Source: Acidobacteria bacterium CG_4_9_14_3_um_filter_49_7 (GTDB lineage: Bacteria > Acidobacteriota > Holophagae > Thermotomaculales > Thermotomaculaceae). Taken from it: DNA of 15,066 nt. The DNA is taken from contig PFTO01000108.1 of the NCBI GenBank assembly GCA_002789615.1, positions 884-15,949 on the forward strand, given 5' to 3'. The notes under the pieces were generated by a model, which worked only from the letters and a program-made list of their open reading frames with translations, searched no databases and was not told where the DNA came from. The translations under genes were made by a program, and so were the position numbers. Below, one piece after another: positions 1 through 7,194 of this stretch; within the stretch, counting starts at the first letter, position 1; each line of letters opens with the position of its first letter.

Positions 1-1
1 G

Positions 2-604
2 GAAACTGAATTGGAAAAGGCGCAGAAAAGCAATCAGGATCTGAAGAGTCAGGTTGACACTGCAAAAGCCACCGTAAGGGAATTTCAGGACACAACGGGA
101 AAATTAAAGAGTACGATCCAGACCCTTCAAAGCAATATGAATCAGGAAGGAAATGCCTCCAGAAAACTCGTTTCCGATATGCTGGAGGCTCAGAGCAAAA
201 CCAAAAAACTCCGGAAAGAGAAAGAAACAATGGAAGCGACCCTTGATTCTCTTACCAAAGAAATCGCCTCACTGAAACAGGTGGATCCAGGCGAACTTGT
301 GCCTTTTTCTGACCTTGTAACTCCAGCAAAGCCTATTGTTCACCCCTCAGCAACACTGGAAAAGAAAGGGTCCTTTGGAAAAGTGCGAGGGTTCATTGTG
401 GTCAACGCATATATTGATGAAACCGGATTCGTGCAGAACGCTTTTTACCTCGAAAGCCATCTCCGGAAGGATGAAAGAAATGGCGCTGCCATCAGCCAGG
501 CATTGAAAACTGTGCTGAAATGGAGATTTTCCCCAGCCTTGTACAACGACAAGACACCGGTGAAGATATGGCAACCCGTTGTTATACCAATAAACGACAA
601 ATGA
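2..604 (+). CDS. Coiled-coil protein with TonB-like C-terminal domain (5' truncated)
   Basis: The reading frame is open to the left edge, so this is the 3' part of a longer gene; the TTG at 11 is only the first start-like codon in view. The first ~90 visible residues are rich in K, E, Q, S and L with few prolines and look like a long coiled coil. The last ~80 residues, from about GFIVVNAYIDETGFVQ to WQPVVIPI, have the spacing of a TonB C-terminal domain: a strand with G-x-V and DETG, a helix with A-x-x-ALKTVLKWRFSPA, then a closing strand after KTPVKIW. In TonB-family proteins this domain contacts outer-membrane receptors or envelope partners. Here the coiled coil in place of a proline-rich spacer suggests an envelope-spanning or scaffold role (inference). 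It ends 22 nt before the histidine kinase and may be cotranscribed with it. The N-terminus is missing, so membrane anchoring cannot be judged. Confidence 0.75.
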   Translation, partial: ETELEKAQKSNQDLKSQVDTAKATVREFQDTTGKLKSTIQTLQSNMNQEGNASRKLVSDMLEAQSKTKKLRKEKETMEATLDSLTKEIASLKQVDPGELVPFSDLVTPAKPIVHPSATLEKKGSFGKVRGFIVVNAYIDETGFVQNAFYLESHLRKDERNGAAISQALKTVLKWRFSPALYNDKTPVKIWQPVVIPINDK

Positions 605-626
605 TCATCCCCCGTCCAAATCACCC

Positions 627-2408
627 ATGAGTAGAGAATCTCTGTCCAGATACTTCCATTTCGCCATCCTGATACCGGCTCTGCTGATCGCTCTCCAATT
701 GATTGCCGTCTTCATGATTTATTTCTTGGTGCTCCCCGGTTTTCAGAAAAACCACGATCAGAAACGTGCGGAAGGATTGTCCCGTCGAGCCATATCCGCA
801 TTCTGGTACGGCAACAGCGACCTGAACCTTCTTTGCAGCGATTGGGCGCACCGGAACGAAATGGCAGATGCTGTTCATCGCTGGTCCACGGATTTCGCAG
901 AAAAAAATCTGCCCGATGGCATCTGCGATGATTACAACATGGACATCCTCCTGGTTCTGGACAGGAACGGGAAGGTACTGTTCACTCAAACAGCCAGGGA
1001 TCGCTTTCGAGCTACTTTCGTTCCTGAAGCTCAGTCAAAAACGCTGGAATCCCTGTTGAATACGCTAAGGTCGCAAAGCTATAAATTAAATGGCTTGACT
1101 CTTTTAACTGGTACGCCCTTCTATGTGCAAACCCAATCTGTCACAAGTGAGGCTGAAACAGAGAAGCCACCTGTACCGCAAGGCTATCTGGTCATGGCTC
1201 GCCACCTTGGCGACAGCTTCACATCCAGACTTTCTACCGTTCTTCAGCTTCCCACTCAAATGGCCGTTTTAAATTTTAAGGACAATGTAGTACCCGCCTG
1301 GGTTCCCGGCAGTTCGACATCACTCAACACTGGTCTGATCCGGTTTCGGCACAATCCACGCTATCTGGAAGTCATCAGTTATATTGCCGGAACTCCCTCC
1401 GGCACCGGATTGATTCTTCGGATAACTGCAGATAAGACCCACTCCTTTGCTTCTGGAAATATTCTATGGGCACTCGTTATTTTTCTACTGCTCACAAGTT
1501 CGTTAATGGCATTACACCTGAATGGAACCCAGCGGTTGTTTAAACGGCGCCTTCATTTCCTGCTCAACATCGTCGGAAAAATTTCCGGGCGTCTCTCTAT
1601 TCCGGCGGCCAGGACCCATGCGATGGACGACCTGGATTCTCTCCATGAAGTGCTCAACAATCTATATTGGAATCTTCAGAAAATCGAAAAAGAAAAGGAA
1701 ACACTCCGTTCCAGAGAAATGATCCGGGAAAAACTCGTTTCAGCCGGCCGTATTGCCGCCGAACTTTCCCACGAAATTCTCACGCCGATCCGGGTCATAC
1801 AAAACTGTCTGTCTCCCATCCAGCGAAAACTCTCCACATCGTCCCTCACCGACAAAGACAGGGAAATGTTCGACATGGTTCAAAAAGAATTGAATGAAAT
1901 GGAAAACCTTACAAGGAATCTTCTTCGCTTTTTCAGGGAAGATGAAGTGGATGGATCACCCACCGAACTGATACCTGTCATTCGTTCAGCAGTCGATCGG
2001 TTCCAGGCCATCACTGGAGAAAACGGACCCATTGTACTTTTCCAGGTCAACGGAAATGGACGGATATTCGTTTCCGCTCCTCAATTGGAACAGGTGTTGC
2101 TCAATCTGCTGAGAAACGCAATGGAAGCTGCCTGCACAGAAATCCGCGTTTCCACTTCCATAAAAGATGACTCAATTCTGGTCCGGGTTTCAGATGATGG
2201 AGATGGTATTCCTGAAGAAATCAGGAATCGAATTTTTGAACCCTTTTTTACACAAAAAAAGAAACGCGGAGTCGGCCTGGGCTTGAATATCAGTTATAAT
2301 ATTATCCGAAACTACGATGGAGAATTATATCTGGAGGAAAATGAACAAATGACAACCTGTTTTGTTATTCAATTGCCCCTGATGGAGGAAATTCATGACA
2401 AGGGGTAA
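627..2408 (+). CDS. Transmembrane sensor histidine kinase, CHASE4-like sensor
   Basis: A 593-residue sensor kinase. A membrane helix at about residues 13-35 and another at about 278-298 bracket a ~240-residue extracytoplasmic domain. The start of that domain (SDLNLLCSDWAHRNEM, residues 64-79) resembles the CHASE4 sensor family. After a short linker and a coiled segment (about 340-365) comes the HisKA region with the phospho-acceptor H382 in ELSHEILTPI. The HATPase domain follows: N-box around N493/N496 (LLNLLRNAMEAA), G1 box DDGDGIP (523-529), F-box IFEPFF, and G2 box GVGLGL (548-553). All key catalytic motifs are present, so it should autophosphorylate and pass phosphate to the overlapping response regulator. 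The ATG at 627 puts the first helix in the right place, but no clear ribosome binding site precedes it. The ligand is unknown. Confidence 0.93.
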   Translation: MSRESLSRYFHFAILIPALLIALQLIAVFMIYFLVLPGFQKNHDQKRAEGLSRRAISAFWYGNSDLNLLCSDWAHRNEMADAVHRWSTDFAEKNLPDGICDDYNMDILLVLDRNGKVLFTQTARDRFRATFVPEAQSKTLESLLNTLRSQSYKLNGLTLLTGTPFYVQTQSVTSEAETEKPPVPQGYLVMARHLGDSFTSRLSTVLQLPTQMAVLNFKDNVVPAWVPGSSTSLNTGLIRFRHNPRYLEVISYIAGTPSGTGLILRITADKTHSFASGNILWALVIFLLLTSSLMALHLNGTQRLFKRRLHFLLNIVGKISGRLSIPAARTHAMDDLDSLHEVLNNLYWNLQKIEKEKETLRSREMIREKLVSAGRIAAELSHEILTPIRVIQNCLSPIQRKLSTSSLTDKDREMFDMVQKELNEMENLTRNLLRFFREDEVDGSPTELIPVIRSAVDRFQAITGENGPIVLFQVNGNGRIFVSAPQLEQVLLNLLRNAMEAACTEIRVSTSIKDDSILVRVSDDGDGIPEEIRNRIFEPFFTQKKKRGVGLGLNISYNIIRNYDGELYLEENEQMTTCFVIQLPLMEEIHDKG

Positions 2409-3465
2409 CATACTGATTGTGGACGATGACCCCCTTGTTCGCAACAGTTTTGCCTACCTTTTGGAAGACGAAGGATATCAAACCCGACAGGCGGGCAGCA
2501 CTTCTGAAGCCCTCCGTGAGCTGGCAGACATGGAATTTGACGTCGCACTCCTGGATCTCAAGATGGAGGGAGAAACAGACGGCTTATTGCTCAACAAGGC
2601 TATTCACGGGAAATTCCCCACGGTGCAGACAATCCTCATTACCGCATACACCAATTACAATTCGGCGGTCAAGGCGCTGAAAGACGGTGCTTCCGACTAT
2701 CTGTCCAAAGCCGCATCCACGAAAGACGTCCTTGCCGCAATCGAAACTGCCATGAAGAAGCGCAAAGAAACGCTGAAGAATGCGGACAAATATTCTCCAG
2801 CGCCACTGGCTACTCTCTCACTTGTCTGCAATCACAATTTTTTTCGGGAAGGACTCCTGCATTTCACCGAGAAACATCCGGATTTTGTATTCACCTCCCA
2901 TTATCGTCATCTCAGCGAAATTTTCCTTCAAAGTGAAAAGCCTGACGGCGACATTTTTCTCATCTGCGCAGATTGCGCTCTGACGGAACTGACCACAGTA
3001 AACACAGTGTTGCACCGATTCAGAACCTATTATCCGGAATCATGTATCGTATTTGTAAATGATAACTTTACCTCTGAGGAAAAAGCAAATCTTCTGCTGA
3101 AAGGTGTCCGAGGTTTTCTTTCTGACAAGATTGATGAAGACATTCTGACTGCAGCATTGGGCAAGGTTGCCGCCGGTGAAATATGGGCCGGACGAATGGA
3201 ACTATCCAAAGCCCTGCGCAACCATCCCGACTCAATGGCCCAGAGTCTATCCGAAGGGGCCACGTCAAACGTCCTTCTCTCCCCCCGGGAAAGGGATGTA
3301 TTGCGTTTTCTGGCAATGAATCTGTCCAACAAAGAACTCTCCGACCGGCTGAGCGTGTCTCTTCAAACTGTCAAGACGCATCTCTACAACATTTACCAGA
3401 AACTTGACGTTCACAACCGTTCACAAGCGATAGCAGCAGGATATCGTCACCGTTTTCTTCCCTGA
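2395..3465 (+). CDS. Response regulator: receiver, degenerate receiver, LuxR-type HTH
   Basis: A 356-residue DNA-binding regulator, probable partner of the upstream kinase: it overlaps that gene by 14 nt, with GGAGG at 2384-2388 inside the kinase gene. Residues 4-120 are a canonical receiver with the acidic cluster D10-D12, phospho-acceptor D54 in LLDLKM, T83 and K105. Residues ~140-272 look like a second, NarL-type receiver (FFREGL near its start, GVRGFLS then GEIW near its end). There the acidic pair is replaced by C145-N146, the switch threonine by N222 and the conserved lysine by D244, so it probably cannot be phosphorylated. Residues ~294-350 are a LuxR/GerE helix-turn-helix (LSPRERDVL, SNKELSDRL, VSLQTVKTHLYNIYQKL). 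A regular NarL-family protein is ~210-220 residues, so this looks like a NarL-type regulator with an added active receiver in front. Its targets are unknown; the protease gene just downstream is a positional candidate. Confidence 0.93.
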   Translation: MTRGNILIVDDDPLVRNSFAYLLEDEGYQTRQAGSTSEALRELADMEFDVALLDLKMEGETDGLLLNKAIHGKFPTVQTILITAYTNYNSAVKALKDGASDYLSKAASTKDVLAAIETAMKKRKETLKNADKYSPAPLATLSLVCNHNFFREGLLHFTEKHPDFVFTSHYRHLSEIFLQSEKPDGDIFLICADCALTELTTVNTVLHRFRTYYPESCIVFVNDNFTSEEKANLLLKGVRGFLSDKIDEDILTAALGKVAAGEIWAGRMELSKALRNHPDSMAQSLSEGATSNVLLSPRERDVLRFLAMNLSNKELSDRLSVSLQTVKTHLYNIYQKLDVHNRSQAIAAGYRHRFLP

Positions 3466-3546
3466 AATCCCAAAAGTGTTAAAAAAGTATGACTCAGACA
3501 TTACAAGAGCTCACCACTTTCCCACCTAATTCAAACCCAAGGTAGC

Positions 3547-3575
3547 ATGACACACCTGTTTTCGATCGATAAACT
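3547..3575 (+). promoter_or_regulatory. Candidate sigma70-type promoter of the protease gene
   Basis: ATGACA (3547-3552) matches the -35 consensus at 5 of 6 positions. A 17-nt spacer leads to TAAACT (3570-3575), a 4 of 6 match to -10. Transcription would start near 3582, about 22 nt before the ATG at 3604. The spacer and -10 contain a near-palindrome, GTTT-TCGATCGA-T-AAAC (3558-3574), which could be an operator. The rest of the gap from 3466 to 3603 shows no gene and no terminator, so read-through from the response regulator gene is also possible. Confidence 0.45.
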
Positions 3576-3593
3576 GGCCACAAGCTTTCAAAC

Positions 3594-3600
3594 AGGAGGT
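3594..3600 (+). promoter_or_regulatory. Ribosome binding site that fixes the protease start
   Basis: AGGAGGT lies 3 nt before the ATG at 3604. An in-frame ATG at 3547 has no such site, would put 19 extra residues ahead of the signal peptide, and falls inside the promoter candidate. This favours 3604 as the start. Confidence 0.85.
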
Positions 3601-3603
3601 AGT

Positions 3604-4758
3604 ATGAAATCTCGAAAAACTAGATTATTTGTTATGACCGCCATTCTTCTGGCAGGGTCTTTTCTCTTTGCCAGAGAAGTGACCACAAGCAATCAGGTTG
3701 TCCGTGTAAAGGATATGCCGGAATACATCGCCAGTCAGAGTTATATCTTTGTGTATTCTAACAAGAGTATGACAAAGGCAACTGTTCGCACCCGATCCGA
3801 AAATCTTGCCCAACACTACGAAGGGACAGTCCGCCATACCTTTGGCAAGGCAGTCCGTGGTTTTTCAGCGAAAATGTCAGCGTCTGCAGCCCGTAAACTC
3901 TACGAAGAAAACCCGGACATCGCCTACTACGAACCAAACGGCGTCTGCTATGCCATCGCAAAGCCATCCAATCCCGGTCACGGTGGTGGCGGCGGCGGAG
4001 AACCGGCACAGGTTACCCCCTGGGGAATCGCCCGGGTAAACGGCGGCGTGGCAGGCAATTTCTGCAAGGCCTGGATTATTGACACCGGCGTGGACCTGGA
4101 CAACCCGGACCTCAATGTGGATATTGCTGACAGTGTTGTTTTTGCGAATGCCAAGTCACCAGATGATGACAACGGCCATGGAACCCATGTGGCCGGCACA
4201 ATCGCAGCAATCGACAACTCCATTGATGTCGTCGGCGTGGCCCCCGGCGCAACTGTGGTTGCGGTAAAGGTTCTGGATCGTCGCGGTAGCGGAACCTGGG
4301 ACGATGTCATTGCCGGAATTGACTACGTGGCCAGTCACGCATCCTCCTGTGACGTTGCAAATATGAGCCTTGGGGGCAGCTACAGCCAGGCGATCAACGA
4401 TGCAGTAACAAATGCCGCTAAAACCTGTTCATTCGCTGTCGCGGCTGGAAATGACGGTGCAGACGCGGCCAACGATTCTCCCGCAAGTGTCGACGCACCG
4501 AACGTATATACCATTTCTGCAATTGACTCAAATGACCTGTTGACTTCATGGTCCAACTGGGGCGTTCCCCCTGTGGACTATGCTGAACCGGGCCTGAATA
4601 TTCTTTCTCTCAAAAAGGGCGGCGGTACCACAACCATGTCCGGTACCTCCATGGCCACACCCCACGCGGTGGGCCTGTTACTCCTGGGTAACATCCGCAC
4701 CGACGGCTACACACAGGCTGATCCGGGCGGAGACCCACATCCTATTGGCGTTCACTGA
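3604..4758 (+). CDS. Secreted subtilisin/proteinase K-type serine protease (S8) with I9 propeptide
   Basis: A 384-residue preproenzyme. Residues 1-23 form a Sec signal peptide (basic KSRKTR, then a hydrophobic stretch, likely cleavage after LFA). Residues ~46-111 match the I9 inhibitor propeptide that folds and blocks subtilases until it is cut off. A glycine-rich linker (~124-133) precedes the S8 catalytic domain. The triad is complete: D160 in IIDTGVDLDNPDL, H192 in NGHGTHVAGT, S349 in GTSMATPHA, with the oxyanion residue N283 in AAGNDG. It should be an active endopeptidase exported across the inner membrane. It ends soon after the Ser motif with no sorting domain, membrane anchor or repeat, so it is a compact enzyme. 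Cysteines at 115, 154, 249 and 275 could form disulfides. It stands alone between a promoter candidate and a terminator. The substrate is unknown. Confidence 0.95.
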   Translation: MKSRKTRLFVMTAILLAGSFLFAREVTTSNQVVRVKDMPEYIASQSYIFVYSNKSMTKATVRTRSENLAQHYEGTVRHTFGKAVRGFSAKMSASAARKLYEENPDIAYYEPNGVCYAIAKPSNPGHGGGGGGEPAQVTPWGIARVNGGVAGNFCKAWIIDTGVDLDNPDLNVDIADSVVFANAKSPDDDNGHGTHVAGTIAAIDNSIDVVGVAPGATVVAVKVLDRRGSGTWDDVIAGIDYVASHASSCDVANMSLGGSYSQAINDAVTNAAKTCSFAVAAGNDGADAANDSPASVDAPNVYTISAIDSNDLLTSWSNWGVPPVDYAEPGLNILSLKKGGGTTTMSGTSMATPHAVGLLLLGNIRTDGYTQADPGGDPHPIGVH

Positions 4759-4781
4759 TCGATTCAGTTAACCATCCACAG

Positions 4782-4807
4782 AAAGGGGGCCAAAAGGCCC
4801 CTTTTTT
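4782..4807 (+). terminator. Intrinsic terminator after the protease gene
   Basis: GGGGCC (4786-4791), loop AAAA, GGCCCC (4796-4801), followed at once by six T (4802-4807). The stem can be extended by A-T pairs at its base. It lies 23 nt past the protease stop codon and separates it from the transporter operon. Confidence 0.93.
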
Positions 4808-4841
4808 GTCTCCAGGAAAGTATCTCCCATTACTTGTTTCC

Positions 4842-4870
4842 TTGCCAAATTCCCTGTACTTAATTATGTT
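4842..4870 (+). promoter_or_regulatory. Possible upstream promoter in the gap before the marC-like gene
   Basis: TTGCCA (4842-4847), a 17-nt spacer and TATGTT (4865-4870) fit sigma70 at 5 of 6 and 4 of 6 positions. If used, it would give a leader of about 190 nt. The remainder of the gap (4808-5070) holds no gene I can support. The -35 side resembles the promoter candidate at 13207. Confidence 0.3.
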
Positions 4871-5009
4871 TTCAGCCAAAAACCGAATTGCCCTCTTCCT
4901 TTTCCATTTCTTAATGGTCACCTTGTCATGCTTCGCTTCCCCAGTATCATACGAAGTGGAAGCCAAACGGCAGAAATTTGAATTGCTGCTTATTCCAGTC
5001 ATTTGGACA

Positions 5010-5038
5010 GTGAAAGATGAAACAGAATCAGATATAAT
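5010..5038 (+). promoter_or_regulatory. Promoter of the transporter operon
   Basis: GTGAAA (5010-5015; 4 of 6 to -35), a 17-nt spacer and a perfect TATAAT (5033-5038). The predicted transcript starts near 5045. That leaves a short leader with GGAGG at 5062-5066, 4 nt before the ATG at 5071. It follows a strong terminator, so an independent promoter is expected in this gap. Confidence 0.6.
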
Positions 5039-5070
5039 CAAAAATGATTTCAAATTAGCCCGGAGGCTCC

Positions 5071-5661
5071 ATGAGCACTGCATTTTCAATTGATAGCTAT
5101 ATCAAGAGCTTTATAGCTCTTTTTGTTGTAATGGACGCACTGGGGAATGCTCCCATCTTCATTTCATTAACCCAGAAACTGCATAAGAAAGAGTCCCTCA
5201 GTCGACTCAACACAGCAATCCTGGTGGCAGGTGGTGTTATGGCGCTGTTCATCCTCCTGGGTAAAGCCGTACTCCTTTATTTCGGGATATCAGTCGGTGA
5301 TTTTCAGGTCGCAGGCGGGATTATCTTCTTCCTTCTCGGAATCGAAATGGTTTTCGGACTGAATTTTCTTTCATCCCGGGTGGAACGATATGACATCGCA
5401 ATCGTTCCGCTTGCCACACCGCTGATAGCCGGACCGGGAGTGCTGACCACCATCATCATTATCACCAACACGTACGGCTATCTTCCCGCAATTGTCGCAT
5501 CTGTCACAAATCTGTTTCTCACACGGATCATACTCGGCAACAGTCTATTGATTAATCGCTTCACCGGAAAACAAGGGACGGAGATACTGACTCGAATCAT
5601 GGGAATTCTTCTGACTGCACTGGCCATCAGTTTTATACGAACCGGCATTACAAACGGGTAA
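5071..5661 (+). CDS. MarC-family integral membrane protein
   Basis: A 196-residue hydrophobic protein with about six membrane helices. The N-terminal FIALFVVMDALGNAPIF and the later IVPLATPLIAGPGVLTTIIII are the two conserved regions of the MarC/YchE (NAAT, TC 2.A.95) family, and the length is normal for it. Some family members have been reported to move small neutral amino acids. The older link of MarC to multiple antibiotic resistance was not upheld in E. coli, so the substrate stays open. The start has GGAGG 4 nt upstream. It is the first gene of a four-gene set, 18 nt ahead of the AGZA-like permease. Confidence 0.92.
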   Translation: MSTAFSIDSYIKSFIALFVVMDALGNAPIFISLTQKLHKKESLSRLNTAILVAGGVMALFILLGKAVLLYFGISVGDFQVAGGIIFFLLGIEMVFGLNFLSSRVERYDIAIVPLATPLIAGPGVLTTIIIITNTYGYLPAIVASVTNLFLTRIILGNSLLINRFTGKQGTEILTRIMGILLTALAISFIRTGITNG

Positions 5662-5679
5662 ATACACAAGGGGGGACAT

Positions 5680-7194
5680 GTGAAACGCCTGATCAGCAAG
5701 GGAGACATTAACGCTTTTTTTGGATTGATGCTGGACAACGTGACCAATCTTGTGGTTCTGACCGGAATCCTTTACGGAGCTTTTGCATTCCCCATGGATG
5801 TAATCCTGAAAAAGATGATTCCCGGCACCGCCCTTGGCGTCATGTTCGGAGACATAGTATACACAATCATGGCATACAGACTCTCCAGAAAGACCGGAAA
5901 CAACACTGTTACGGCAATGCCGCTCGGACTGGATACTCCCAGTACCGTGGGGATTGCCCTCACAGTTCTCGGCCCGGTTTACCTCCAGACGCACGATGCC
6001 AACCTGACTCTCTATGTGGGCACGGCAGTGATGGTGTTGATGGGATTGATGAAAGTAGTCTTTTCGTTTTTTGGGAAGTGGATTCAGGAGAAAATGCCAC
6101 GTGCCGGACTCCTGGGTTCCATCGGCGGCATCGGTATTGCTCTTCTGGGTCTTTTCCCCATGCTGGACGTGTTCAAACTCCCGATCGTCGGCATTACCTC
6201 CCTTGGCATCATCATTTATGCCTTTTTCGCAAAAGGACGGCTCCCGTTCCGGATTCCCCCTGTGCTGGCGGCTGTGGCAGCCGGTACCCTGCTTTTTTAC
6301 CTGATTCCCCACACCCACGGGACCATTACTGCCGGAACCTCATTGGGAATCTACATTCCCTATCCTTCCCTTGGTTTCATAAAGGGAATGAAACTGGCGC
6401 TCAACTACATCCCAATCGCCCTACCCTTCGGTCTTCTAACCATTATCGGGGGAATTAACGTCACCGAAAGCGCTCGGGTTGCCGGTGACGATTACAATAC
6501 GACCCAGATTCTCTTCACCGAAGCTATTGCCACCATTCTTGCCGGTCTCTGCGGCGGCGTCGCCCAGAGCACCCCCTATATCGGCCATCCTGCATACAAA
6601 GATATGGGTGCCAAAGCAGGTTACACCCTCGCCACCGGCCTTTTCATCGGAATCGGAGGCATGCTGGGAATTATCAGCGGCATAGTACAGATTATCCCTC
6701 CGGCAGCTGTATCTCCCATCCTGATTTTTGTGGGATTTGAAATCGCCGCCCAGTCTATTGAGACAGCAGAAGGTGATTTATCCGCCGTGCTGCTCGCATT
6801 TATTCCATCCATTGCCGACCTGGTACTGATCCAGATGAACTCACTACTGGGTTCATTGGGGAAAGGAATCGCCGACTTAAGTGTGGACATGGCCAACACT
6901 CTGAAAGCTGTTACGGTTCTGGGAAACGGCTTCATTCTCACCGCCATGCTCTGGGGCAGCGCTGTTTCCTTCCTGATTCACCGGAAAATGAAGGGATTTG
7001 TGCTGACGATGGCTGCAACCGTTGTGCTGACATTGTTTGGAATCATCCACTCCGTCCGTCCCGACGGCGGCATTTACCTGCCCGATTTCTCCCATTTCGG
7101 ATATTCAGACAGAATTGCCATCGGTTATCTTATTTTTGCAGGGATCAGCATGCTCTCATACTGGTGGGTGAAACGGGAAGAGTCGAATGCCTGA
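5680..7194 (+). CDS. AGZA/NCS2-like permease (xanthine/uracil permease superfamily)
   Basis: A 504-residue multispanning protein with at least twelve hydrophobic segments. The start GDINAFFGLMLDNVTNLVVL resembles a bacterial group annotated as xanthine/uracil or AGZA-type permeases. The central INVTESARVAGDDYNT (259-274, with E263) and CGGVAQSTPYIGHPAY (291-306) fit the two conserved half-site regions where NCS2-fold proteins bind substrate. Such carriers bring nucleobases or related anions in by proton or sodium symport. The residues differ from classical UraA/XanQ and AzgA motifs, so a purine or uracil substrate should not be assumed. The start is GTG at 5680 behind AAGGGGGGA; the ATG at 5678 is out of frame and meets TGA at once. 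The gene overlaps the next by 8 nt, which suggests translational coupling. Confidence 0.85.
   Translation: MKRLISKGDINAFFGLMLDNVTNLVVLTGILYGAFAFPMDVILKKMIPGTALGVMFGDIVYTIMAYRLSRKTGNNTVTAMPLGLDTPSTVGIALTVLGPVYLQTHDANLTLYVGTAVMVLMGLMKVVFSFFGKWIQEKMPRAGLLGSIGGIGIALLGLFPMLDVFKLPIVGITSLGIIIYAFFAKGRLPFRIPPVLAAVAAGTLLFYLIPHTHGTITAGTSLGIYIPYPSLGFIKGMKLALNYIPIALPFGLLTIIGGINVTESARVAGDDYNTTQILFTEAIATILAGLCGGVAQSTPYIGHPAYKDMGAKAGYTLATGLFIGIGGMLGIISGIVQIIPPAAVSPILIFVGFEIAAQSIETAEGDLSAVLLAFIPSIADLVLIQMNSLLGSLGKGIADLSVDMANTLKAVTVLGNGFILTAMLWGSAVSFLIHRKMKGFVLTMAATVVLTLFGIIHSVRPDGGIYLPDFSHFGYSDRIAIGYLIFAGISMLSYWWVKREESNA

Noticed and set aside
3547..3603. In-frame upstream ATG that would lengthen the protease by 19 residues
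   Set aside because: It has no ribosome binding site and overlaps the promoter candidate. The ATG at 3604 has AGGAGGT and begins a clean signal peptide.
4742..5089. 115-codon minus-strand frame across the terminator and promoter region
   Set aside because: It reads through a strong terminator hairpin, has no convincing ribosome binding site, and its product resembles nothing known.
4806..5093. 95-codon + strand reading frame with a signal-peptide-like stretch from the ATG at 4866
   Set aside because: No ribosome binding site precedes the 4866 ATG. The frame runs through the TATAAT promoter and overlaps the start of the marC-like gene. No family resemblance was seen.
5545..6318. 257-codon minus-strand open frame
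   Set aside because: It lies opposite the marC-like and AGZA-like permease genes, whose protein motifs are clear. Its His- and Gln-rich product looks like a shadow of hydrophobic codons.
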